DNA from: Echinicola salinicaeni
GTDB taxonomy: Bacteria; Bacteroidota; Bacteroidia; Cytophagales; Cyclobacteriaceae
DNA: 64,000 bases
Direction: 5' to 3'
Assembly (NCBI RefSeq): GCF_014280965.1
Contig: NZ_JACODZ010000009.1
Location: forward strand, 186,001 to 250,000
Each line of letters begins with the position of its first letter. Positions within the stretch are counted from its first letter, which is position 1. A model generated the notes under the pieces. The model was not told the DNA's origin and did not search any database. It saw only the letters and a program-made list of their open reading frames with translations. The position numbers and the translations under genes were made by a program. This document shows positions 1 to 9,585 of the stretch, piece after piece.

Positions 1-3000
1 TTTATAAGCAGTTTCGGTAATATTATAGTCTCCAGTCAATAAATATTCGGCAGCCTTATTCATGCGAAAAGTATTGACAAAATCAGCAGCGGATTTGTTG
101 GTCAGCGCCTTAATTTTTCTATAAAATTGGGAACGGCTCATATTGAGCTGCGCAGCCAAGGAATCTATATCTAGATTTTCAGTTTCCAGATTACTTTCTA
201 TCAAGCCTTTGATTTTTTCAAGGAATTTTTCATCAGCGGAGTTGATTGCAATCTTTTTGAACTCTGCGGATGATCCTTTTGAAAATATTTCCCGCAAGAG
301 ACGACGTTGCTCGAGAAGGTTTTGTACTTGGGCTTTTAATATGTCAGTATTAAAAGGTTTGGTGACATATGCATCGGCTCCTGTTTCATAGCCTTCCATC
401 TTGGCTTCAGCAGATTGGCGAGCAGTGAGTAAAATAATAGGTATATGACTGGTACGTTCATCTGTTTTGAGTTGTTTGCAGAGTTGTAGTCCATTCATAT
501 CCGGCATCATTAAATCACTGATGATGAGGTCGGGAATACTATTAACGGCTTTGTCAATACCTTCGATACCATTGGTAGCAGTTGTGACCCTGTATTCCAT
601 ATTGAAGCTCATTTCTACATAAGACCGAATATCTGTATTGTCATCAACCACCAAGATCAGAGGGGTTTCAGTATCAGAATCGTTGGTATGCTTAGTGGAT
701 GGATCAATGCCAGTAGTTAGGGGTTCCTCAATATTTATTTCTTCAAGCTTGCTTGGGGGAATTTCATGCGTTGAATCAATACTTACAGGTAGAAATACTG
801 AAAAACTTGTACCTTTTCCTAAAGTACTGTCCACCTCAATTTTACCACCGTGCAGACCCACTAATTCCTTGCAAAGGCTAAGTCCAATACCTGAGCCTTT
901 TTGCTGCTTTTTATTATGAGGACTCTGATAGAATATTGTGAATATTTTTTCCTGATCTTCTTTGGGAATCCCTTGGCCATTGTCCTGCACAAGGATGGTA
1001 ATTCCCATGGTTGGACTTGTGGTTTTGTCTACTTTAAGGATGATTTGTCCATTATTAGGTGTGAATTTAAAAGCGTTAGATAGAAGGTTGTTCAATACCA
1101 TGGTGAGCTTATCGGCATCAAAGTCCATGATAAAATGGTCAGTAGAAGTCATTATTTTAAAGTCAATAGCACCTTTTTTGGCCATTTCTTCAAATGAACT
1201 GCCAAGACTAAGAACAAATGAAATTATGTCTGAATGCTGAAGATTGAGTTTTAAATGACCTGATTCCAATTTACGGAAATCCAATAGTTGGTTGATGAGC
1301 ATTAAAAGTTGATTGGCATTTCGATGCATCAAAAGGTGGTATTTTGCTGCAATTTGTTTTTTGGGTTTTTCTTTCAAAAGTCTTTCCAGTGGATCAATAA
1401 TCAACGTCAGAGGCGTCCTAAATTCATGGGATATTTCCGTAAAAAATTGGAGCTTGGCCTGATGGATAGCTTCCCTTTTTCTATAGCGTATTTTAGCAAT
1501 GAGGTAACGGTATACCATCCAGGCAAATAATGCTAAAGCTATCAAGTAAATACCAATAGACCACCAGCTCAGCCACCAAGGTGGTAGCACTTTTATCCGC
1601 AAGGTGGCAGGTTGTTCACTCCATATTCCATCACTATTGGCTCCATATACCCTAAATACATAATCTCCAGGAGATAGGTTAGAGTAGGGGGCTATCCTTC
1701 TGGAAGCATCTGTGTAAATCCATTCGCTATCATATCCTTCGAGTTTGTATTTGTATTTATTGCTTAGTGGGTTAGTATAGTGCAAAGCTGCAAATTCCAG
1801 TCTGAATGTCTTGTCCCACCAAGTAAGTGTGATTTCCTCCGTTGTGAGTAGGGAATTTTTCAATATTTCCCTGTCCCTGACTTTGGTTCCCAAATGCACA
1901 TCTTCGTGCATGACATTTAGATTGGTCAAAATGACTTTTGGAGGAAAAGGATTAATTTTTATTTGCTCAGGAATGAACGAAGTGAGACCATTTGACCCCC
2001 CAAAAAACAGTTTACCGTTATTCTTGTTCAGAAAAACAGCACTTTGCTTGAATTCATTGCCCTGTAAACCATCAAAAATATTAAAGTTCTTTATTTCACC
2101 ATTAGTTGTGTTGATTTTGCTCAGCCCTTTGGTGTTGCTGGCCCAAACAGCACCATTACCATCAAATGCTACTGCCATGATAAATTCATCAGTGAGACCA
2201 TTTTGTAGTGTGAAGTGTTTGAATTTTTGTTTGGTAGGATCAAATACACTTAAGCCCGCATCTGTGGCTATCCAAATACTACCACTGTTATCTTCTGTCA
2301 AAGAGTAGGTACGGTTACTAAGTGGGCCTGCATCCACTTTATTGGAATGGGAATAATTGATAATGAAAGGTTTGTCATCCAATTTCGGGGAAATGTCTAA
2401 AGACATTCTACTTATTCCTCCTTCTTCTGTTGCAATCCAAAGGGTGTTTTCTTGGTCAATCAGAAGGTCCATGATTTGTTTTCCAGCAAGTCCTAAGGTA
2501 TTGTCGTAACAATGAAAAAGGTCTTTTTCCTTGTCATATCGGGAGAGACCATAAAAAGATCCCACCCAGATATTCCCTTGTTGATCTTCTTCAATGGAAA
2601 AAATCCCGATACTACAATCTGTTTTTGCGGCATGGAAAAAAGCATCTTTTTTGGGATCATAATAGGACAGACCATTTTTGGTGCCTATCCAAACCAAGCC
2701 TTTGCTATCACAAAATAAACTCCGTATCTGAAGGTCTTTGAGCTTGTTGTCACCAATATAAGTATAAGTGGAATTTGTACTAGTGGTGTCTATAATCGTG
2801 ATACCATGGTTTTCTGAGCCTACCCAAATCCGGCCTTCATGATCGGTACAAATTGCCCTTACCACATTGTCTATCAATCCTTGGCCATTTTGGTCTTTTC
2901 GATAATTTACAAAAGGTTTGGTGTTAAGATCTGTATGGTTGATCCCACCAGATTGGGTGCCTACCCAGAGATGGTCCTGGTCATCCAAATAGAGGTATTT

Positions 3001-3573
3001 GGTGAATTCATCAGAAAGTGATTGAGGATCCATGGGGTCAGGATAGTAAATAAGGGTGTCATTCTCTTGTTTATAGATTTGGATCAATCCATTTTTAGAA
3101 GTAAGCCAGTTATATTGTTCATTTTCCTCATATTTGATATGGTAACTATAACGGGCACGTAACTTTTCTTGAATAAAATTAGGTGCTTGCTCAATGGGGA
3201 ATTCCTCAAAGTTTTCTTTTCCATAATTGTACCGATAAATCATGGTTTTGGGTTCTACCTGAATCCAAACTTGTTTCAATGAATCTGTTACTATGGCACT
3301 TATTCTATTATCCCGAAGAGCTGTGCTGTCATTTCCATTGGCACGAAAAATCTTAGTATTGTACCCGTCATAACGTACTGCCCCTCCCCAGGTGCCAAAC
3401 CACATAAAACCATATTTGTCTTTTGTGATGGCATATACAGCGTTTTGTGGCAATCCATTATTGACATCTAACTGTTCGAACTTTAACCGCATATTTTGTG
3501 CGTTTCCTTTTTCCATAGTGATCTGGATAAAAAGAAAATGAAATAAAAGAGAAAATATAAAAATCCGGGACAT
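1..3573 (-). CDS. Hybrid two-component system regulator (HTCS), 3' end outside window
   Basis: The frame is open from the ATG at 3573 to the left edge (1191 codons), so the C-terminus is missing. Order seen: N-terminal signal or anchor, sensor with many beta-propeller (reg_prop) repeats (about residues 30-580, e.g. GFMWFGTWGG, LWVGTQSGG), a Y_Y_Y domain (about 590-660), one membrane helix (about 668-690), a HisKA H-box ISHEFRTPL near residue 716, an ATPase domain with DNGQGIP and GSGIGLSL, a receiver domain (VVDDN near 975; phospho-acceptor Asp in SDLMMPDMNG near 1018) and the first helices of an AraC-type HTH (SRSQFYRKIKALT). HTCS proteins bind oligosaccharides in the periplasm and activate nearby polysaccharide loci. 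It diverges from the SusC/SusD run that starts at 4049, so it probably controls that run (inference). About 20-40 residues are probably missing. Confidence 0.93.
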   Translation of the reverse strand, partial: MSRIFIFSLLFHFLFIQITMEKGNAQNMRLKFEQLDVNNGLPQNAVYAITKDKYGFMWFGTWGGAVRYDGYNTKIFRANGNDSTALRDNRISAIVTDSLKQVWIQVEPKTMIYRYNYGKENFEEFPIEQAPNFIQEKLRARYSYHIKYEENEQYNWLTSKNGLIQIYKQENDTLIYYPDPMDPQSLSDEFTKYLYLDDQDHLWVGTQSGGINHTDLNTKPFVNYRKDQNGQGLIDNVVRAICTDHEGRIWVGSENHGITIIDTTSTNSTYTYIGDNKLKDLQIRSLFCDSKGLVWIGTKNGLSYYDPKKDAFFHAAKTDCSIGIFSIEEDQQGNIWVGSFYGLSRYDKEKDLFHCYDNTLGLAGKQIMDLLIDQENTLWIATEEGGISRMSLDISPKLDDKPFIINYSHSNKVDAGPLSNRTYSLTEDNSGSIWIATDAGLSVFDPTKQKFKHFTLQNGLTDEFIMAVAFDGNGAVWASNTKGLSKINTTNGEIKNFNIFDGLQGNEFKQSAVFLNKNNGKLFFGGSNGLTSFIPEQIKINPFPPKVILTNLNVMHEDVHLGTKVRDREILKNSLLTTEEITLTWWDKTFRLEFAALHYTNPLSNKYKYKLEGYDSEWIYTDASRRIAPYSNLSPGDYVFRVYGANSDGIWSEQPATLRIKVLPPWWLSWWSIGIYLIALALFAWMVYRYLIAKIRYRKREAIHQAKLQFFTEISHEFRTPLTLIIDPLERLLKEKPKKQIAAKYHLLMHRNANQLLMLINQLLDFRKLESGHLKLNLQHSDIISFVLSLGSSFEEMAKKGAIDFKIMTSTDHFIMDFDADKLTMVLNNLLSNAFKFTPNNGQIILKVDKTTSPTMGITILVQDNGQGIPKEDQEKIFTIFYQSPHNKKQQKGSGIGLSLCKELVGLHGGKIEVDSTLGKGTSFSVFLPVSIDSTHEIPPSKLEEINIEEPLTTGIDPSTKHTNDSDTETPLILVVDDNTDIRSYVEMSFNMEYRVTTATNGIEGIDKAVNSIPDLIISDLMMPDMNGLQLCKQLKTDERTSHIPIILLTARQSAEAKMEGYETGADAYVTKPFNTDILKAQVQNLLEQRRLLREIFSKGSSAEFKKIAINSADEKFLEKIKGLIESNLETENLDIDSLAAQLNMSRSQFYRKIKALTNKSAADFVNTFRMNKAAEYLLTGDYNITETAYK

Positions 3574-4048
3574 GGTTCTCCAAGTTGTTTATGCCAGTAG
3601 CGAAAATAGAATTAATTTTCTTTTATCCCACAGGATATGGGAGAGATTAAAGTTCTAACCGTAAAGTCATTTCTTTTTATCAAAAATAGGTGATATGAAT
3701 TGTGCTGATTATCTGATAAGATAAGATGGGGAAATGATAAATAAAATCGATTTAGTTGTTTTATCCTCTTGATTTTAAGAGTTCTATCCAAGGTTAATAC
3801 TAAGTTTCTTTTACTTGTTATAAGTCATGATTAAATAATATACTTTTTATAGGAAATTAAAAATACTAGCCGTCTACCAGTATAAGCCATAACACTATTA
3901 GCAAACCAGTTTTATAAATTTCGTATAAATCCATTTTTGAAAAATCATTCCTAATTGGAAGTTTGATTCTTTAGAATCTTTTATAAGTCAAGAAGGATAG
4001 GGTTTTCATTAAGGGATTCAGTGTTGATTAACAAAACCTCAATAATCT
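3574..4048. other. Divergent intergenic region between HTCS and the PUL
   Basis: This 475-bp AT-rich stretch separates the divergent HTCS and fasciclin/SusC/SusD genes. It must hold promoters for both and probably the HTCS DNA-binding site. The only local symmetry I noticed is a short palindrome, GATTCT-TT-AGAATC, at 3965-3978, 70 bp before the first PUL gene. No ORF or RNA gene is evident. Confidence 0.5.
3681..3688 (-). promoter_or_regulatory. Possible -7 box of the HTCS gene
   Basis: Read on the minus strand this is TATTTTTG, a match to the Bacteroidota -7 consensus TAnnTTTG, about 108 nt upstream of the HTCS start codon. I see no good TTG -33 element at the expected spacing, so this is a weak call. 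Confidence 0.3.
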
Positions 4049-6277
4049 ATGAACAACTTTACTAAACTGCTTTTTGCATGTTTTTGCTTGTCTGGGGTCT
4101 TTCTTATTGGTTGTAAGGAAGAATTCGATGAGTATTATGCTAGGCCGGAAGGTTTGGAGGGGCCTATTTATCAGGTGCTCTCTGATTCTGTTCGGTTTAA
4201 GGGAAATTTTGACCATTATTTGGAATTGGTGGAGAAGGCAGGCTATAAGCAGACACTAAGCTCTGCAGGTTACTGGACCGCTTTTGCGCCCAATGATGAA
4301 GCCTTTGAACTTTACTTCCAAGAAAACAATATCAATGGTGTCGATGACATCAGCGAAGAAAAAGCACGTGAGATTGTTTCTTATTCATTGGTTTACAATG
4401 CCTATAACCTGACCGATCTTGCTTATTATCAAACTGGACCGCAAATGGATACACTTTCGTCATCATTTCGAAGAAAAACTGCCTATTATAAAGGAGTCTT
4501 CAAAGAAATGGTAGAGGGGACAGAGCTGGATATCGTGGCTGCCAATAGGAACGGGATCGGAACTTATAACCTCGATGACAATAATAATAAGTATTTGCCT
4601 TATTTTTTACAGCATTACCTGGATCAGTTGGATTTGACTGCTGATGATATTGAAGGTTTTTATGATCGACCGTTTTCAGGCGCTCAGGTTGCCGATGCAA
4701 ATATTGTTCTGAGCAATGTAATTGCAGAAAATGGTTATGTGCATGTGGTAGACCGGGTAATAGAGCCGATGCAAAATATAGCAGATTACCTCTCTGAGAA
4801 TCCCAATTATAGCTTGTTCAAATCCATTTTGGAAATGGAGTTTAGAAACAGGCAAAACAATACAGCCATTAGTTATGATGCTGCCTCGTATCCAGAGTTG
4901 ACTGAACGATTTTCTCCAGTATATGACCTTGGGGGACCTGTTCATGTCAAGTCATATACGGGTGCTTATGCTTTTGCGCCAAATAATGAAAACTTTCTCA
5001 GCGGAGGAAATGATGCCCAATCAGACAGTTGGACACTTTTTGTCCCTGAGAATGAGCCGTTGCAGCAATTTTTGGATGAAGTGCTGCTAGAGTACTATGG
5101 AGACCTATCGAGCGTGCCAGATCAAATTTTGTTTGATTTTGTTAACATGCATATGTGGCAGTCTGCTATGTGGCCAAGCCGGTTCCAATTGTTTACCAAC
5201 TTGCTAAATGAGGAGGCTAGATTTGATCCTGAAGCGGATCTTACAGACCAAAAGGTACTCAGCAATGGCTTGTTCTATGGTACCAATAAAGTCCAAGAGG
5301 GTAATTTCTTCTTTACGGTTTATAGCCGTCCTTATTTGGATCCTCAGTACAGTATCATGAGAACGCTTTTGGATAGTTATAGATTCACCGTTTCCGATCC
5401 AGGTCAAAACTTTGCTTTGATGATGATGTCCAACCAGCAATTGAATGAGGCCGGATTTGAATATGACCCAGGGGCAAGGAACCAGTGGACCTATAATGGA
5501 GAGCCTAACCAAGCCTATGAAAGGTTGATTAGGATGGTAGAACTTAGCATAATCAGATTAAGTGATCCTGATGAGCTTGATGATATTTCCGGTTCTGGAA
5601 TATTGGAAACCTACGGAGGTGAATACATCAAATATGAAAATGGTGTGTTTGTCGCTTCAGGAAATGTAGATAGTGATGAGCCAGTAGGTGTAAATACAGA
5701 TGAAACTTACCAGGCAAATAATGGAGTGGATTTCTATACTGATGGATTGCTGAATTATACTGAAAAAGTACTTTCGGAGAAAATTTTGGAGACACCCCAG
5801 TTTTCCAAGTTTGCTGAATACCTTGCTAATTCCAGTATTTACGATCCTAATTCTTTACAGATCGAAGGAGTTTCTCCAGGCCAGTTTTTTACTGTATTGG
5901 TTCCGTCCAATGAGGCCATGGATGCTGCGATCGCTGAAGGGGTAATACCAGCGGACCCATATACCAACGATTCGGAAGAATTGTACGCTATAGCTACTTT
6001 CCTCAAATACCATTTTGTTCCAAGGGATATTATCGTACCTGATGGTAAAAAAATTGTCAGTGAAGAGGGTGAAGATTTTTCTACACTTTTCGCTACAGTG
6101 GAAGGAGAAATCAAAAAGGTTATTATCGATAACAGTGCCAACGGTTTTCAGCCTCCATACACCATGACAGTGACTGATGAAAAAGGAAATGTAGCCAATG
6201 TAAACATCCCTAACAGTAATGTCCTGGGAAGTTATGCGGTATTACATGAGATAGATAGAGTATTAGAAACTAACTAA
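4049..6277 (+). CDS. Fasciclin (FAS1) domain lipoprotein, three FAS1-like units
   Basis: This is a 742-residue surface lipoprotein. The signal ends in the lipobox LIGC, with the acylated Cys at residue 22. FAS1-like units can be seen at about residues 40-240 (TAFAPNDEAFELYF, then YVHVVDRVIEPM), about 245-530 (AFAPNNENF and a longer insertion) and about 575-740 (FTVLVPSNEAMDAA, ending YAVLHEIDRVLE). It is the first gene of the PUL transcript and lies 23 bp before the SusC-like gene. It occupies a place where SusE/SusF-type glycan-binding lipoproteins often occur, so a surface glycan-binding or receptor-assembly role is plausible. FAS1 domains generally mediate adhesion, and the ligand here is unknown. 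It is larger than the other two fasciclin proteins in the run. Confidence 0.88.
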   Translation: MNNFTKLLFACFCLSGVFLIGCKEEFDEYYARPEGLEGPIYQVLSDSVRFKGNFDHYLELVEKAGYKQTLSSAGYWTAFAPNDEAFELYFQENNINGVDDISEEKAREIVSYSLVYNAYNLTDLAYYQTGPQMDTLSSSFRRKTAYYKGVFKEMVEGTELDIVAANRNGIGTYNLDDNNNKYLPYFLQHYLDQLDLTADDIEGFYDRPFSGAQVADANIVLSNVIAENGYVHVVDRVIEPMQNIADYLSENPNYSLFKSILEMEFRNRQNNTAISYDAASYPELTERFSPVYDLGGPVHVKSYTGAYAFAPNNENFLSGGNDAQSDSWTLFVPENEPLQQFLDEVLLEYYGDLSSVPDQILFDFVNMHMWQSAMWPSRFQLFTNLLNEEARFDPEADLTDQKVLSNGLFYGTNKVQEGNFFFTVYSRPYLDPQYSIMRTLLDSYRFTVSDPGQNFALMMMSNQQLNEAGFEYDPGARNQWTYNGEPNQAYERLIRMVELSIIRLSDPDELDDISGSGILETYGGEYIKYENGVFVASGNVDSDEPVGVNTDETYQANNGVDFYTDGLLNYTEKVLSEKILETPQFSKFAEYLANSSIYDPNSLQIEGVSPGQFFTVLVPSNEAMDAAIAEGVIPADPYTNDSEELYAIATFLKYHFVPRDIIVPDGKKIVSEEGEDFSTLFATVEGEIKKVIIDNSANGFQPPYTMTVTDEKGNVANVNIPNSNVLGSYAVLHEIDRVLETN

Positions 6278-6300
6278 CCCCAATAACCAAAATATTTCTT

Positions 6301-9300
6301 ATGCAAGATTTTACCAAGAAACTTTTGTGGTTTGTCATGGGGCTGACCTTGATATACACAGGGGCAAATGGCCAGCAACAGCAGGCACAAACCCTGGAAA
6401 TTGTCAAAGGACAGGTCATTGACAAAGAAGATCGGACATCGATCATTGGTGCCACTGTTGTAGAAGTGGATAGTGATGAAAGGACTCTGAGAGGAGTGGC
6501 CACTGATGTAAACGGTGAATTTTCCCTGAGAGTATCCAGCAAACAAAATAGGATCAGAATTTCATTTATAGGCTATAAAACCATTACACTTCCTATCGAT
6601 GGTCGTTCTGAGATCAACGTACAACTGGAGTTTGACGTCAGTGAACTGGATGTAGCCGAAGTGACGGCTGAGAAGATGATTGATCAGGGAATGATGAAAA
6701 TAGATGAGCGTGACCTGACTTCTTCCTCTACAAGGGTAGATGCTGAACTATTAAAGGAAATGTCAGCCTTATCCATTGACCAAGCCTTGCAAGGAAGAAT
6801 GGCCGGTGTGGATATTGTATCCAACTCTGGAGATCCTGGTGCAGGGATGTCTATTCGTATTAGAGGTACGACATCCATTAATGGCTCTTCAGAACCTTTG
6901 ATTGTTGTGGATGGTATTCCTTTCCAAACTGAGACATCCAATTTTGACTTTGCCAATGCCAATGAACAGCAATATGCTCAGCTATTGAATGTGGCACCTT
7001 CTGATATTGAGTCCATTACCGTATTGAGAGATGCGGCTGCCACTGCACTATGGGGGTCCAGAGGTTCTAATGGTGTTTTGGTGATCACTACCAAAAGAGG
7101 TTCTAAGGGCAAACCAACCGTAACCTACAGTTTCAGAGGTGCTGTGACCAAGCAGCCTGATCAGATCCCCATGCTGAATGGTGACCAATATTCCACTTTG
7201 ATTGCTGAAGGCTATATGAATAGTTTTGGCGTGCCTTTGAATATTAATGCCAACAAGGAATTCTCTTATGACCCTTATGATCCTTACTATTTTTATAATT
7301 ACAGCAATAATACAGATTGGATCGATCAGATCACGCAGCTGGGCCATATGACTGACCATAATATCGCCTTATCAGGTGGTGGAGAGAAAACCCGTTACAG
7401 GGTATCTGTCAATAAAAATGGTTCAGTTGGTACAACCAAAGGGACAGGATTTGACCGATTTGCGACAAGAATAGGCTTGGATTATCTGGTATCCAAAAAG
7501 ATTCGTATTATGACAGATCTTTCTTATACCAATTCAAAAACGACTAGGAACTGGAGAAATAACCTTCGTTCTGTGGCCTATGAGAAAATGCCTAATATGT
7601 CAGTTTATGAATATGATGTGTATGGTAATTTGACCCCTAACTATTTCTCTCCTGAGTCCAATATCCAAGGATCATTTGCTGGTACCTATAATCCTTTGGC
7701 CATGGCTGAGGAAGCTTCCAATGTATCAGAGAGCAATCGGATCATTCCAAAGTTTACTTTGCAATATCACATCAGACCGGATCTGATGTTCCAGTCTGAT
7801 GTAGCATTCGATATCAATAATACGAAATCATATGATTTTTTACCTCAGGTGGCTACAGGCTTGCCTTTGAACAACCAAAATGTTAATAGAGCTTCTAATT
7901 CTGATTATGAGAATTTGATTACCCAGACTTTTAGTAAACTGTATTATACACCAGATCTGGGTGAAGATCATAGTCTGATGGGATTATTGATGTTTACAAC
8001 CTATGAAGTAAGGAGTGATGGTTATTATGTGGGGACGACCAATGCGCCGTCATCATTCTTGCAGGACCCTTCCTCAGTGACCAGGACAGATAATATCTCA
8101 CTTTCTTCTTCTACTAGCCAGTCTAGGGCCATTGGCATGTTGGCCAATGTACAGTATGGTTTTTTAGATCGCTATATTATCAATGGCTCTTTACGAAGAG
8201 ATGGTAGTTCTAAGTTCGGTTCAAATAATAGGTGGGGAACTTTCCCCAGTGTTTCAGGTAGGTGGAGAATTTCTGGTGAGCCATTTATGCAAAGCCTAAG
8301 CGTGATCAACGAGTTGAGCTTAAGGGCCAGTTACGGTGAGAGTGGCAATACTCCCCGGTCTAACTACCTGCATTTTAGTACCTTTTCTAATTTGAATTGG
8401 AATTACTTGGGCGAAACCGGTGTGGTACCGGATAACTTGGAGTTGACCAATTACAAATGGGAAAGTGTTGGACAGACCAACTTCGGTTTAAACTTGGAGA
8501 TGTTCCAGAGTAGGTTTATAGTAGGATTGGACGTTTACCGTAAGCGCACTAAGGACTTATTCTTCAATGGCCTTAGGATTCCAAGTTCTTCCGGTTTCTC
8601 TTCCATAGATATGAATATAGGTACCATGGACAATAGAGGCTGGGAGCTTTCAGTATTTACTACTCCGTATAAGAAAGGTGATCTCAAAATCGACTTTGAT
8701 TTCAATGTGGCCAGAAACGAAAACATCATCCAAGAAATTTCTGATTTGTATCAAACCGATAACTTGGAGGCGATGCAGTCCAATGGGAATTATTTTGTGA
8801 CCATTCAGGAAGGAAACCCATTAGGTTCATTCTATGGGTTCAAATACAAAGGGGTTTACAAAGATGGCGAATCGACCATCGCAAGAGATGCCAATGGTAA
8901 TGTGATTACAGGTCCTAATGGTGATGTGGTGCAGATGATGTTCAACTATCCAAATATCGCTTATGAATTTCAGCCTGGTGATGCCATGTATGAGGATATC
9001 AATCATGATGGAAATATCGACTACAGAGACATTGTATGGTTAGGTGATGCCAATCCGAAGTTGACCGGTGGTTTTGGCCCAAGGATCACTTATAAAAATT
9101 TGCAGATTTCAGGTTATTTCAATTTCCGCTATGGGGCAGATATTGTGAATCGCACCAAAATGCTGACCGAAAACATGTATGGTTATGACAACCAGAATAC
9201 GGCGGTACTTAATCGTTGGAGGAGGCCTGGTGATGAAACTGATATGCCAAGGGCATTGATCAGAACAGGTTATAACTGGTTAGGGTCAGACAGGTATGTA

Positions 9301-9561
9301 GAAGATGGTTCATTTATGAGGTTTAGAACGCTTACAGTTCGATATGGTATGCCGAAAGCATTTTTGGACAGAATCAAATTAAAGGACTTGAGTTTTTATG
9401 TGACAGCAGAAAACCTTTTTACCTGGACCAATTATACAGGTCAGGATCCAGAGGTAGGTTTGATGAGTTCCAATGCGAACAGACTCTTTCAAATTGGGTA
9501 TGATGAGGCACGTACTCCTCCTTCCCAAACCTTTACCCTAGGTATCAACGCGCGGTTCTAA
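6301..9561 (+). CDS. SusC-like TonB-dependent outer-membrane transporter (first copy)
   Basis: This 1086-residue protein has an N-terminal signal peptide (cleavage near GANGQ), a carboxypeptidase-like regulatory domain (about residues 36-115: GQVIDKEDRTSIIGATV through SFIGYKTI), a plug domain (about 145-265, with SIRIRGTTSING, LIVVDGIPF and SNGVLVITTKRG typical of SusC/RagA) and a beta-barrel to the C-terminus, which ends in a Phe (GINARF). It would import oligosaccharides across the outer membrane with TonB energy, capped by the SusD-like partner encoded 24 bp downstream. Length is normal for SusC proteins. The substrate is not visible from sequence; the locus points to a uronic-acid polymer. 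Confidence 0.96.
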   Translation: MQDFTKKLLWFVMGLTLIYTGANGQQQQAQTLEIVKGQVIDKEDRTSIIGATVVEVDSDERTLRGVATDVNGEFSLRVSSKQNRIRISFIGYKTITLPIDGRSEINVQLEFDVSELDVAEVTAEKMIDQGMMKIDERDLTSSSTRVDAELLKEMSALSIDQALQGRMAGVDIVSNSGDPGAGMSIRIRGTTSINGSSEPLIVVDGIPFQTETSNFDFANANEQQYAQLLNVAPSDIESITVLRDAAATALWGSRGSNGVLVITTKRGSKGKPTVTYSFRGAVTKQPDQIPMLNGDQYSTLIAEGYMNSFGVPLNINANKEFSYDPYDPYYFYNYSNNTDWIDQITQLGHMTDHNIALSGGGEKTRYRVSVNKNGSVGTTKGTGFDRFATRIGLDYLVSKKIRIMTDLSYTNSKTTRNWRNNLRSVAYEKMPNMSVYEYDVYGNLTPNYFSPESNIQGSFAGTYNPLAMAEEASNVSESNRIIPKFTLQYHIRPDLMFQSDVAFDINNTKSYDFLPQVATGLPLNNQNVNRASNSDYENLITQTFSKLYYTPDLGEDHSLMGLLMFTTYEVRSDGYYVGTTNAPSSFLQDPSSVTRTDNISLSSSTSQSRAIGMLANVQYGFLDRYIINGSLRRDGSSKFGSNNRWGTFPSVSGRWRISGEPFMQSLSVINELSLRASYGESGNTPRSNYLHFSTFSNLNWNYLGETGVVPDNLELTNYKWESVGQTNFGLNLEMFQSRFIVGLDVYRKRTKDLFFNGLRIPSSSGFSSIDMNIGTMDNRGWELSVFTTPYKKGDLKIDFDFNVARNENIIQEISDLYQTDNLEAMQSNGNYFVTIQEGNPLGSFYGFKYKGVYKDGESTIARDANGNVITGPNGDVVQMMFNYPNIAYEFQPGDAMYEDINHDGNIDYRDIVWLGDANPKLTGGFGPRITYKNLQISGYFNFRYGADIVNRTKMLTENMYGYDNQNTAVLNRWRRPGDETDMPRALIRTGYNWLGSDRYVEDGSFMRFRTLTVRYGMPKAFLDRIKLKDLSFYVTAENLFTWTNYTGQDPEVGLMSSNANRLFQIGYDEARTPPSQTFTLGINARF

Positions 9562-9585
9562 TTTGTTCAATAAAAGAAGATAACC

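Noticed and set aside
1811-2718. Plus-strand frames inside the HTCS region
   Set aside because: The minus-strand frame here encodes continuous propeller repeats and a Y_Y_Y domain, so these frames are antisense shadows.
3965-3978. Palindrome GATTCT-TT-AGAATC as the HTCS operator
   Set aside because: It is a single short dyad in AT-rich DNA. Such palindromes occur by chance, and HTCS proteins usually bind larger sites.
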